A stretch of DNA of 16,031 nucleotides. Source: Betaproteobacteria bacterium (GTDB taxonomy: Bacteria; Pseudomonadota; Gammaproteobacteria; Burkholderiales; Rhodocyclaceae). Under the pieces are notes generated by a model that was not told where the DNA came from, did no database searches, and worked only from the letters and a program-made list of their open reading frames with translations. Below are positions 1-7,905 of this stretch, in pieces. Position 1 is the stretch's first letter; each line of letters begins with the position of its first letter. The DNA is taken from NCBI GenBank assembly GCA_028065725.1, contig JAPTVL010000010.1, positions 1 through 16,031 on the forward strand, given 5' to 3'. Made by a program: the position numbers and the translations under genes.

Positions 1-167
1 GGCCGGCTATCACCCGCACCAGCCCACCGATTCCTGCCACGCTACGCGATGGAATCCGGCACCCAAACCTCAACAACCGTGATCAAATCCGCCGGCGACC
101 AGCATCAATTTGCTCGCGCCGGCTCACTCACTGGTGCGAAGGGTATGCGACGGGACTCTCGATCCGG
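1..167. other. Array-distal flank, no gene seen
   Basis: I see no credible gene here; open frames that cross it run into the CRISPR repeats and are artefacts. The only structure is an 8-nt match to one end of the CRISPR repeat at 120-127, listed separately. The window starts inside this flank, so what lies beyond the old end of the array is unknown. Confidence 0.5.
92..127 (-). repeat. Possible truncated or decayed terminal CRISPR repeat
   Basis: Read on the minus strand, 127-120 is GTGAGCCG, identical to the first 8 nt of the CRISPR repeat, and it lies 40 nt past the last perfect repeat, at the upper limit of spacer length in this array. The remaining 28 nt hardly match (about 14 of 36 positions overall). 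It could be a decayed or recombination-truncated terminal repeat, or chance. Confidence 0.3.
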
Positions 168-2283
168 GTGCTCAACGCCTTTCGGCATCGGAGATCGGCT
201 CACCGCCCCGGTCCCCGTCACCCGGATATCGAATAGCCAGTGCTCAACGCCTTTCGGCATCGGAGATCGGCTCACGCATCGAGAGTCGCGGCGTAAGTCG
301 CGGCGCGGATCAGTGCTCAACGCCTTTCGGCATCGGAGATCGGCTCACGTGGGAAGTGTCTGACGGGCGACAGCCTTGTTCCAAGTGCTCAACGCCTTTC
401 GGCATCGGAGATCGGCTCACTGACCGCCGAGGCGACCGTGCCGGCTTGCAGGTGGTGCTCAACGCCTTTCGGCATCGGAGATCGGCTCACTTCCAAAATC
501 GTACTGCTGGCGAACAGCAACACGAAGTGCTCAACGCCTTTCGGCATCGGAGATCGGCTCACTTGGAGCACTCCCGCATAGGCTTGCGCGCCTGCCTGGT
601 GCTCAACGCCTTTCGGCATCGGAGATCGGCTCACTAGATCTAGTATCCGTCCGAGTCGCCCAGACCGATGTGCTCAACGCCTTTCGGCATCGGAGATCGG
701 CTCACAGATTCCTCCGGGGAGAGGGCGGGATCGGCGGGAATCTGTGCTCAACGCCTTTCGGCATCGGAGATCGGCTCACTCACCGAGGCCCGGCTGCGGA
801 AGATTCGCCAACAATAGTGCTCAACGCCTTTCGGCATCGGAGATCGGCTCACGTAGTGCAAGGAGGCGCGGTATTTGCCTATGATGAGAGTGCTCAACGC
901 CTTTCGGCATCGGAGATCGGCTCACAAGTGACCGGAAAGCCCCTCGCGGACGTTGTTGCGCAGTGCTCAACGCCTTTCGGCATCGGAGATCGGCTCACAT
1001 TACCCATCGGCGTCTTGGCGCTTTCGTATCTCATGTGCTCAACGCCTTTCGGCATCGGAGATCGGCTCACTCGCGACGAACTGGATCGAGGCCTACAAGC
1101 GTTAGTGCTCAACGCCTTTCGGCATCGGAGATCGGCTCACAGGAATTGGCTCTCCAGGAACATCTGCATCATGGTCTTGCGTGCTCAACGCCTTTCGGCA
1201 TCGGAGATCGGCTCACAGAAAACCGGCTATCGAGGTATAGCTTCATGTCTGCGTGCTCAACGCCTTTCGGCATCGGAGATCGGCTCACTCAAGACAACTC
1301 GCCGCAGAATGTCGCCGCAACAATGTGCTCAACGCCTTTCGGCATCGGAGATCGGCTCACGACCTGCTCGATTCGCTCTCGACGGACAAGGAGTAGTGCT
1401 CAACGCCTTTCGGCATCGGAGATCGGCTCACGGCCCCAACGCGACGCAGAATGCCCAAGTGAACTAGTGCTCAACGCCTTTCGGCATCGGAGATCGGCTC
1501 ACGCAGATCACGAACCCGCAACTGCTGCAATCGGCTCCGTGCTCAACGCCTTTCGGCATCGGAGATCGGCTCACTCCGCCAGAACTCGATCAAGCGTGGC
1601 CGCTACTGGTGCTCAACGCCTTTCGGCATCGGAGATCGGCTCACGTACTGTATGGGGACAACTCGCCCGGATGAAATATGTGCTCAACGCCTTTCGGCAT
1701 CGGAGATCGGCTCACAGGCAGTTCCAGAAGGACGTGGCGGCCTACGTCCAGTGCTCAACGCCTTTCGGCATCGGAGATCGGCTCACGGAAGTGCTTGGGA
1801 ACAAGTTCCGAGTCGGCCATGTGCTCAACGCCTTTCGGCATCGGAGATCGGCTCACTATCGGTAGATCGCGTTTCAAATTCGTAGCGGTAGTGCTCAACG
1901 CCTTTCGGCATCGGAGATCGGCTCACTTTCAAAAAGATGTTGGCAAAGTATCGAGGGCTTTTTGTGCTCAACGCCTTTCGGCATCGGAGATCGGCTCACT
2001 CGAGCTAGCACGCGTCACAGTAAAAACCATTTGAGTGCTCAACGCCTTTCGGCATCGGAGATCGGCTCACACCTAATAAAGTCAGTACCTAGCAATCGCC
2101 CCGGAAGTGCTCAACGCCTTTCGGCATCGGAGATCGGCTCACCCGTAATCGACGCCTCGTTCAACTCGCTGACATAGTGCTCAACGCCTTTCGGCATCGG
2201 AGATCGGCTCACTCGAAGGGCCGCGACGTCCTGGCGGTCGTGCAGTTGTGCTCAACGCCTTTCGGCATCGGAGATCGGCTCAC
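168..2283 (-). CRISPR. CRISPR array, 30 identical 36-nt repeats, 29 spacers
   Basis: Thirty 36-nt repeats start at 168, 240, 313, 385, 455, 527, 599, 670, 744, 817, 890, 963, 1035, 1105, 1181, 1253, 1325, 1396, 1467, 1539, 1609, 1680, 1751, 1821, 1891, 1964, 2035, 2107, 2177 and 2248. I see no mismatch between copies. Spacers are 34-40 nt, mostly 34-37. Read on the minus strand the repeat begins GTGAGCCGATC and ends GCGTTGAGCAC, with a stem GATGCC/GGCGTT closed by a GAAA (GNRA) tetraloop. Read on the plus strand the two wobble pairs become mismatches. The minus direction therefore gives the better Cas6 hairpin and an 8-nt 5' handle TTGAGCAC. This agrees with the leader and cas2 lying to the right. 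New spacers should enter at the 2248 end, so the 168 end is oldest. Confidence 0.98.
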
Positions 2284-2548
2284 CGCCAGCCTGATAGCGT
2301 ATTGATATCAATGAATTTTTTCATCGTGTTTGCATGCATGTCCGCCCAACCGTGGCCGGACATCCCGGCGGATCCGGCTAGGAGCCGAAGTTTCCATTTC
2401 GAATCAAGAGGTTGCGCGCGGCATGCATCCCTTGCCCGATTCATGTCGGATTTTTCTTGTGTTTTCATGGCGTTATGGCGCGGAGGGCGGGGCGGAGACG
2501 GAGCCAGGAGGGGGTGCCTGCCTCCTTCCGGTCCGAGACAAGGGGCGT
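2284..2548 (-). promoter_or_regulatory. CRISPR leader region
   Basis: This gene-free stretch separates cas2 from the first repeat. The 60 bp next to the repeat are much more AT-rich than the surroundings. They contain a perfect 12-bp palindrome, ATTGATATCAAT, at 2301-2312, an A/T run at 2310-2321, and a near-match to the IHF consensus (TATCAATGAATTT, 2306-2318, last base off). AT-rich leaders with IHF or palindromic sites guide spacer integration in several type I systems. I could not identify a convincing -35/-10 pair for the array transcript. A G/C-rich inverted repeat (AGGAGG...CCTCCT) lies near 2502-2525, just after cas2, but has no U-run. Confidence 0.7.
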
Positions 2549-2857
2549 TCAGAATATCTCGAAACGGGGGCGGGTTTGGCTCCAGCCGGTGTTTTCGCCA
2601 CGCGCCTGCACTCGGGCGGCGCAACCGGCGCAGAGGTGGATGATGAGCAGTTCGTCTTCCGGTGCGAGGGCTTTTTCCAGTTGCCAGCGCAGGGCTTCCA
2701 ACTCGGTGCGGTTGAGGTGGCAGCGAAACAGGGAGTATTGCAGCCACTCCCCCGTCCCCCGCAGCGTCTTGTAGGCTTGGCGCCAGCGGCGTTGATCACG
2801 GATGTCGTAGCTGACCAGGTACCAATGGCGGTCGGCGTGTTCCAGTTCCTGGCTCAT
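2549..2857 (-). CDS. cas2: CRISPR adaptation protein Cas2
   Basis: This 102-residue protein has the size and layout of Cas2, the small ferredoxin-fold dimer that bridges two Cas1 dimers when new spacers are integrated. The first strand reads YLVSYDIRDQRRWRQAYKTL, with the conserved strand-end Asp at D18, followed by the GEWLQYSLFRC strand typical of Cas2. I chose the ATG at 2857 because it overlaps the cas4-cas1 stop as ATGA; an upstream in-frame extension to 2902 exists but lies inside cas1. Being last in the operon and nearest the leader fits its role. The C-terminal tail after about residue 80 (CAGCAARVQARGEN) is rich in Cys and Arg and less conserved. Confidence 0.96.
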   Translation of the reverse strand: MSQELEHADRHWYLVSYDIRDQRRWRQAYKTLRGTGEWLQYSLFRCHLNRTELEALRWQLEKALAPEDELLIIHLCAGCAARVQARGENTGWSQTRPRFEIF

Positions 2858-4533
2858 CCGCGTAGCCTCATGCGGGCGAAAAGGCCGGGGGCACCGCTCC
2901 ATTCCTTTTCCAGCAGCCGTGCCTCCAGTTCTATGGCGCGCTGGTAGCTGAGGGAATAGCCGGCTACGGGGTGGCGCCAGCGTTCCTGCTTGCGGGTTTC
3001 ATAGAGTTCGATGGCGAGCCGCCGGCCGGCGTCATTGAGCCAGACTTGCCGGCCGGTTGCGGTGAAATGGCCTTCCGTCCACTGCTGGCGGTTGATGGCA
3101 GCCACTAGGGGCATGTCCCAAAGGGTGACGCGGAACAGTTCCATGAGGTCCAGCGCCAGGGGGTACGCGGCGCTGCGCGGGGCGTGCAGGATGCCGAAGG
3201 CGGGGTCCAGACCCACGGTGATGATGGCGGCCATGACATCCCGGTACAGCAGCGCATAGCCGAAGCTAAGGGCGGCGTTGAAGGCGTCCGTGGGCGGGCG
3301 GCGGTTGCGCCCGTCGAATTGCATGTGGGCTTGGTCCGGGTCAAGCAGCCTGGGCAGGGCGGAGAAATAATGCCGACCGGCCATGCCTTCGTGGCCGCGC
3401 ACCGCATCCAGCGAAGCATCCCGTTCCATGCCGCGCAGTTCGGCACGGATGCCCTGGAGGGCGGGATCGAGTTCGTCCCGCACCCCTCGTGCCCTGGCGC
3501 CGCGCAATAAGAAGCGCAACTGGTTTTCCACCTTCGCCCGCGTTAGCCGGCGGGCAAGCTGGAGAACCCGGTCCGCGTCGGCCAGCCCGTGGAACTGGCG
3601 GTGGCGGCGCTGCACTCCGGCGGGAGGCAGTATGCCGCCGGCATACTGCCCACCCCCGGTCAACCAATGCACGCCGATGTCGTGGGCCAGGCAGTAATGG
3701 ATGGCCTGGCTGCTGATCTGGGCCGCGCCGTGCAGGACAATCGCGGACACGTCGTGGCTGGGTACTAGGTGCGCCTCGCCATCCTTGGGGGTGACGATGA
3801 TTTCCTCGCCGTGCTTGCCCACCCGCATGCCCGGTTCTGTGACATGCAGCACTCGGCGTTCGTCAATTTCGGGAAACAACCGGGGCAGCGGCTCGACGGG
3901 CGTCTCGCTACCCTCCGCTTCAGCGGCGAGTCGTTCTTCCTCAGGCAGACAGACCGGAGCTAGGGAGCAGCGCGCGCACAGGTTTTCATTATCGGAAACC
4001 GGCGGCCGCTGTACCGCAATGGCCAGTTCGCGCGCCCGCCGGATGCTCGCCGTCAGGTCGGCTAGGGCCATGTCATCGATGGGGATGCGCACCGTTTTGT
4101 TGTTGGCATGGTAGTGAACCCGCCCTTCCCTGATTGGCCGCCCCACGTGCTCCGCCAGCAGGACGGCATAGCCGACGAGCTGCAAGCGGTCCGACGCCCA
4201 AGCCTCGGCTCCCCTAGACCGTCCGCGCTTGTGCTCATAAGGCACCAGGGCACCGTCCCGGTAACGCAAATAATCCAGCTTGCCCTTCAACCCCCAGGCA
4301 GCACTTTCCATGGTCACACTGACCAACTCGCCCCCGTCGTCGGGAATCTCCACCTCATGGACGATGCGCCCGGCATACACCCTATGATCGGCCACCCGGA
4401 TTTCCTCCACCTCCTCCAGATAGAACAGCCGCTCGCAATAGGCCAGGGCGTGGAGGGACATGATGCGGAGCGGGGGAAGTTCCTCTTGCACGAATTCTGT
4501 CACCGTACCTGCCTCACCTGTCCGTTCCCTCAA
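2854..4533 (-). CDS. cas4-cas1: Cas4-Cas1 fusion, spacer acquisition nuclease/integrase
   Basis: A 559-residue fusion. Residues about 13-205 are Cas4, a RecB-like nuclease that trims prespacers and selects the PAM: the Fe-S cysteines are C33 (AYCERLFYL) and C186, C189, C195 (CARCSLAPVC), and the nuclease residues are D87 (GKLDYLR), E100/K102 (PYEHKRGR) and Q118. Residues about 225-545 are Cas1, the spacer integrase, with metal ligands E382 (GHEGMAGRHYF), H450 (GILHAPRSAAY) and D462 (LDLMELFR). All catalytic positions look intact. The reading frame begins with TTG at 4533, overlapping the cas5 stop as TTGA. A GTG at 4503 (protein VTEFVQEEL), preceded at a good distance by GAGG, is an equally plausible start and would remove 10 residues. 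The 3' end overlaps cas2 by ATGA. Such fusions occur in several type I variants and tie PAM selection to integration. Confidence 0.96.
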   Translation of the reverse strand: MRERTGEAGTVTEFVQEELPPLRIMSLHALAYCERLFYLEEVEEIRVADHRVYAGRIVHEVEIPDDGGELVSVTMESAAWGLKGKLDYLRYRDGALVPYEHKRGRSRGAEAWASDRLQLVGYAVLLAEHVGRPIREGRVHYHANNKTVRIPIDDMALADLTASIRRARELAIAVQRPPVSDNENLCARCSLAPVCLPEEERLAAEAEGSETPVEPLPRLFPEIDERRVLHVTEPGMRVGKHGEEIIVTPKDGEAHLVPSHDVSAIVLHGAAQISSQAIHYCLAHDIGVHWLTGGGQYAGGILPPAGVQRRHRQFHGLADADRVLQLARRLTRAKVENQLRFLLRGARARGVRDELDPALQGIRAELRGMERDASLDAVRGHEGMAGRHYFSALPRLLDPDQAHMQFDGRNRRPPTDAFNAALSFGYALLYRDVMAAIITVGLDPAFGILHAPRSAAYPLALDLMELFRVTLWDMPLVAAINRQQWTEGHFTATGRQVWLNDAGRRLAIELYETRKQERWRHPVAGYSLSYQRAIELEARLLEKEWSGAPGLFARMRLRG

Positions 4534-5219
4534 TACCCAACCGATGTCCAGGCGGATAAGGGCGGCGTGGGGTGTACCTCCCCGTCGAGACGAAACAACC
4601 CGCTCTCGGTCCGCGACATATCCGCCCTATCGATGATTAGGGTCAGTCGCATTGCGCCCTCCGCGAGATCATTCATCGCCGCGCCTTCTTCCAGGGGAAG
4701 CAGCCAACGCGCGCCGGCTTCGTTCTCAACCTCGTCGATACGGTCCGGCAGGAAATTATTGTCACCCAGGAACGGCAGGCCATAGCGCCCGTGTTGGCCC
4801 GCCAGGCCGGCGCGGATGTCGGCTTCCAGCTTATCGTCGCCTTGCATGGCCAGCAGGGCATCGAGGCGATGCAGCATCACCCGACGCGCCGGAGTGATGT
4901 TGTATTTGTTGCCTCGGGCGCAGGCTTCCCGCTCCTTGCCGGAGTTGCCCACGGGGTAGTTGTGCAACTGCTGGTACACCGTCTGCACGGTGGGCAGTAC
5001 CCCACATACCCCCATGGCCAACTGAAAGCGAGGTAGGTCGGCAGCGATGAGCGTCATAGCCGATTTGCCGTCGTCCGGAGCGCGCATTTCCTGCCCCGCC
5101 AGATTGAGCAGCAGGCCATAGGCCGCGGAATAGGTGATGAACGGGGCGCTGGGGCGAAAGCTGCCCGCCGCGAAGCCGCGAAAGACGGCGAACGGTGCCC
5201 GGACTCTGAGGCGCAACAT
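4530..5219 (-). CDS. cas5: Cascade subunit Cas5 (DevS/Cmx5 family)
   Basis: This 229-residue protein has the Cas5 N-terminal signature: RVRAPFAVFRGF, then PSAPFITYSAAYGLLLNLAGQEMR, the first RRM strand and the loop-helix that follow in Cas5/DevS proteins. Cas5 caps the 5' handle of the crRNA in Cascade and contacts Cas8. The ATG at 5219 has a GAGGT Shine-Dalgarno seven bases upstream and lies 9 bp after the cas7 stop; the 3' end overlaps the start of cas4-cas1. The gene sits between cas7 and cas4-cas1, as expected. Because Cas6 is present as a separate gene, this Cas5 is probably structural and not the processing nuclease. I assign the DevS/MYXAN flavour mainly from context (Cmx6 and Cmx8 partners). 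Confidence 0.93.
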   Translation of the reverse strand: MLRLRVRAPFAVFRGFAAGSFRPSAPFITYSAAYGLLLNLAGQEMRAPDDGKSAMTLIAADLPRFQLAMGVCGVLPTVQTVYQQLHNYPVGNSGKEREACARGNKYNITPARRVMLHRLDALLAMQGDDKLEADIRAGLAGQHGRYGLPFLGDNNFLPDRIDEVENEAGARWLLPLEEGAAMNDLAEGAMRLTLIIDRADMSRTESGLFRLDGEVHPTPPLSAWTSVGY

Positions 5220-5228
5220 GGTGGCACC

Positions 5229-6164
5229 TCAGAGTTTCTGCGACACGGTTTCCAGCAGACGCTGGGGATTGCGGTCGAGTGTGACGCCCATGTCAGCCAA
5301 GGCATTCGCGGTCGCTTCGTCCATTTCTTTGACCAGCTTTCCGGCCAGATAGAACTCCTCGCCAGGATAGTCGCCTGCCAGCAGGCCTTCCACCACTTCC
5401 GGAAATTGGTGTTTGCCTTCCTTGATGCTGAACCCGTAGGTGTCATAACCCGCCACCAAGCGAGGAGTAAGTCGTAGCGCCAAGCTGGCCGGCGCCATCT
5501 CGTAATAACTGCGGGCGTGGTTGCCGGCCACACCGTTCAACTCGCCGATGGCCTTGAGCAGGGTACGGGTCCAGTCGAGATGGGGAGCGCAATCGGTGAG
5601 ATTAAGGGCGAACGGGTATTGGAAAGCGGTGACGGCGGTTTCGCGCAGCAGTAGGTTGGAGCTGGTGTCGTTAGTGTGGGCCTTGATCGTCTTGTCGGTG
5701 GCATCCAGGGGAGACTGGGTAAATACCGTGTCATGGCGGTAGGGCTCCAAGGCCAGCGCCATGTTCATGCGCAGGATGGAATCGCGCTTGAAGGTAAAGT
5801 CCTCCGGATTGCGATTCCTGTCCTTCAGTTCTTTTTTGATTTTTTCCCTATCCTTACCGCTGGCAGCCACCAGCCAGCCCATGAAAAAGTCGTCGGCAAA
5901 TCGGCTGCCGTCCGGGTAGTCCTTGAAACGCACGGCCAATTGCTCCTCGTCGCCCAGCCGCTCGCGGTTGCAGGGCAGCCCCAAGGCGGCCAGGGTTTCG
6001 CGCAGGGCGTTGCGCATCGCCTCGGGGCTGATGATGGCGTACTCGAAACGGCCGATGGTGATCTTCTGCATGACCGCCCGGTTCTCGGCGGATTCGCCGC
6101 GATAGTTAGCGCTCGGGGCGGTATGGGTGAGGACGGTTCCGAACAGGTTCTTGCTGGCGTTCAT
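5229..6164 (-). CDS. cas7: Cascade backbone Cas7 (DevR family)
   Basis: A 311-residue protein of the Cas7/Cst2/DevR family. The N-terminal region LTHTAPSANYRGESAENR, MQKITIGRFEYAIISPEAMRNALRE (residues about 12-55) is the family hallmark. Several Cas7 copies polymerise along the spacer part of the crRNA and form the Cascade backbone. The central Gly-, Phe- and Asp-rich segment (FKDYPDGSRFADDFFMGWLVA) and the FTFKRDSILRMNMALALEP segment also fit. The ATG at 6164 has a strong AAGGAGA eight bases upstream, and 28 bp separate it from the cas8 stop, the largest gap in the operon; the separate strong RBS may help make Cas7 more abundant than its neighbours. Bases 6033-6048 on the plus strand match one of the repC iterons for 16 nt (see findings). 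Confidence 0.95.
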   Translation of the reverse strand: MNASKNLFGTVLTHTAPSANYRGESAENRAVMQKITIGRFEYAIISPEAMRNALRETLAALGLPCNRERLGDEEQLAVRFKDYPDGSRFADDFFMGWLVAASGKDREKIKKELKDRNRNPEDFTFKRDSILRMNMALALEPYRHDTVFTQSPLDATDKTIKAHTNDTSSNLLLRETAVTAFQYPFALNLTDCAPHLDWTRTLLKAIGELNGVAGNHARSYYEMAPASLALRLTPRLVAGYDTYGFSIKEGKHQFPEVVEGLLAGDYPGEEFYLAGKLVKEMDEATANALADMGVTLDRNPQRLLETVSQKL

Positions 6165-6192
6165 GCTGATGTCTCCTTGAAAACGGGGCGGT

Positions 6193-7905
6193 TCAATTGG
6201 TGGCTGTCGGGCCGGCGGCGTTTTCGTCGCTGTCCGCGCCAGGCATCCAGGAATGGGCTGAAAGTGCGAGCATGGCGAGGTCCTTGATGAGGTCGGGATC
6301 GCTGATCAGAGCCTGGGAGAGGGCGATAAAATCCTCCTGGCGGCCGAAGAACTGGGGTACGGAGCAGATGGTGCCGGTGAAATAGGCGACGAACTCCCGG
6401 TCATTGCGGCCTCGCATGGCGAGGAAGGCGTCCTTGGTCACCTTCTCCACCGCGTCGCGCAGTTCCTTGGGATAACGGACCTTGCTGTCCTCGCCCTTGA
6501 TGAAGTCGCGCCGGCGTTTTCCGCAACGCTCCTGGGCACGGTGTTCGACATACGCACCGATGAGTTGATAGACGCGGGCGACCAACATATCGTCCACGGG
6601 CTTGGGCTTAGTTTGGCTCATAGTGATGCTCTCCTGTGCCTTGAGGTCTTGCATGAGGGCCTTGAAACGGCGGCGCGCGTCGGCGCCAAAAAAGGGAAAG
6701 CGTGGGGTTTTGGCGGTGTGGATGAAGAATTCGGATGGGTGCAACGCGCAAAGGCTTGCCGTCCCTTGATGCCAGGGCCTTTCTGCGAGCAGGTTGCCCA
6801 GGGTGAGGTGTTTGAACAGCGGGTTGCCGTGGCGAGCGCGGGCGTCTTCGTAGCGCCGCAACAGGTTGCGGTCGGCCCGGATGCGGCCCTGACCGTGCAT
6901 GCGGATGTTGTTGCCCAGTTTCTCCTGGTGGTACCACTCCACGCCACTGATCGATAGTGACAGGCCGGTGTTGGCTTCGGCGTGGCGGTGGGCGAGGTCA
7001 TAGAGAAACTCCAGGCCACCCTCCTGTGGCACGTCGATCACCGCCTGTTCGGGACGATAGCCGGCCACCTTGTCGGTGCGGGATTTCCAGAACGCTTCGA
7101 TGTCTCCCAGAAAGCCTTCCAGATCTGATACCTCAGGAATGGCCAGCAGATAGCCGTGATCGGCCATGCGCCGATTTTTCACGTCGATGGCGCGAGGGGC
7201 AAAGACGGGCGTGACCAGTTGCCAGAACTGGAGCAGGAAATTCAGCTCCACCGTGCCCTGGAAGCTGACTTTTTCCGCGTTGACCGCTTGGGCGCCGACG
7301 AAGAGAGAGCCGGCCACCGTATCGACAATCAGCTTGTTTTTCGCGCGCCCCTCGGCGGCCTTTTGCAGGGCCTTCCAGGTGTGGGCCGGCAAAGCGATGG
7401 GCTTGCCGTCGGCGCTGGCCTCGTAGTCGCCCCGGGTGGCGGGCTGGGCGCGTAGTACAGCCCAGAGCATGTCCCGCCAGAGTTTGACCCAGGGGCTCTC
7501 GTTGCCACCCTTGAGCACATGAGTGAAGAAGATGCCATCGGGCCGGAATTCGTCATAGACGAAGCGCTTTTCCATCTTGCCCGAGTCATCGCCTTTGGCC
7601 GGCACATCGGCGATCCGCTTAGGCTCCTTACCCTGCCATTTGGAGGCGGACAGTACCTCGTGCCAACTCGCGGCGTAGAGGTCGTCGAAGGCCGCTTTCA
7701 AGGCGTCCTGGCCGACGATGATCTCGGCTTCATCCGGGGTCAGTTGGGCGATTTCGATGGCGGCAGGTAGCCCGCGCGATTGCATGTTCCTCGCGTGAAA
7801 CAACAACCCGGCGAGCCCCGCCTTGTGCTGGGCCGTGGGTAGATCGTGGAGCCGGTAACGCAGACGTAAGCGCCCGTCATCCTGGGGGGTCAGTTTGGGG
7901 TTCAT
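6193..7905 (-). CDS. cmx8: Cascade large subunit Cas8, MYXAN type (Cmx8)
   Basis: A 570-residue protein that I recognise as Cmx8, the large subunit of MYXAN-type systems, by its start (LRYRLHDLPTAQHKAGLAGLLFHARNMQSRG, residues about 13-43) and the mid-protein block SGVEWYHQEKLGNNIRMHGQGRIRADRNLLRRYE. Large subunits recognise the PAM, help open the target and recruit Cas3. No zinc motif or nuclease signature is obvious. The ATG at 7905 overlaps the cas3 stop as ATGA and has a very strong AAGGAGGAGG just upstream. The C-terminal third (YQLIGAYVEHRAQERCGKRRRDF onward) is mostly helical and basic, as expected for the RNA/DNA-contacting bundle. The family name is from memory of the sequence pattern; that it is the Cas8 position is certain from context. 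Confidence 0.9.
   Translation of the reverse strand: MNPKLTPQDDGRLRLRYRLHDLPTAQHKAGLAGLLFHARNMQSRGLPAAIEIAQLTPDEAEIIVGQDALKAAFDDLYAASWHEVLSASKWQGKEPKRIADVPAKGDDSGKMEKRFVYDEFRPDGIFFTHVLKGGNESPWVKLWRDMLWAVLRAQPATRGDYEASADGKPIALPAHTWKALQKAAEGRAKNKLIVDTVAGSLFVGAQAVNAEKVSFQGTVELNFLLQFWQLVTPVFAPRAIDVKNRRMADHGYLLAIPEVSDLEGFLGDIEAFWKSRTDKVAGYRPEQAVIDVPQEGGLEFLYDLAHRHAEANTGLSLSISGVEWYHQEKLGNNIRMHGQGRIRADRNLLRRYEDARARHGNPLFKHLTLGNLLAERPWHQGTASLCALHPSEFFIHTAKTPRFPFFGADARRRFKALMQDLKAQESITMSQTKPKPVDDMLVARVYQLIGAYVEHRAQERCGKRRRDFIKGEDSKVRYPKELRDAVEKVTKDAFLAMRGRNDREFVAYFTGTICSVPQFFGRQEDFIALSQALISDPDLIKDLAMLALSAHSWMPGADSDENAAGPTATN

Noticed and set aside
49..2177. Multiple open frames with repeated peptides such as LNAFRHRRSAH and CSTPFGIGDRLT
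   Set aside because: They are translations of the CRISPR repeat and spacers; the periodic peptides are the repeat read in different frames.
2500..2526. AGGAGG/CCTCCT inverted repeat as a cas2 terminator
   Set aside because: The stem is short and no U-run follows on the minus strand.
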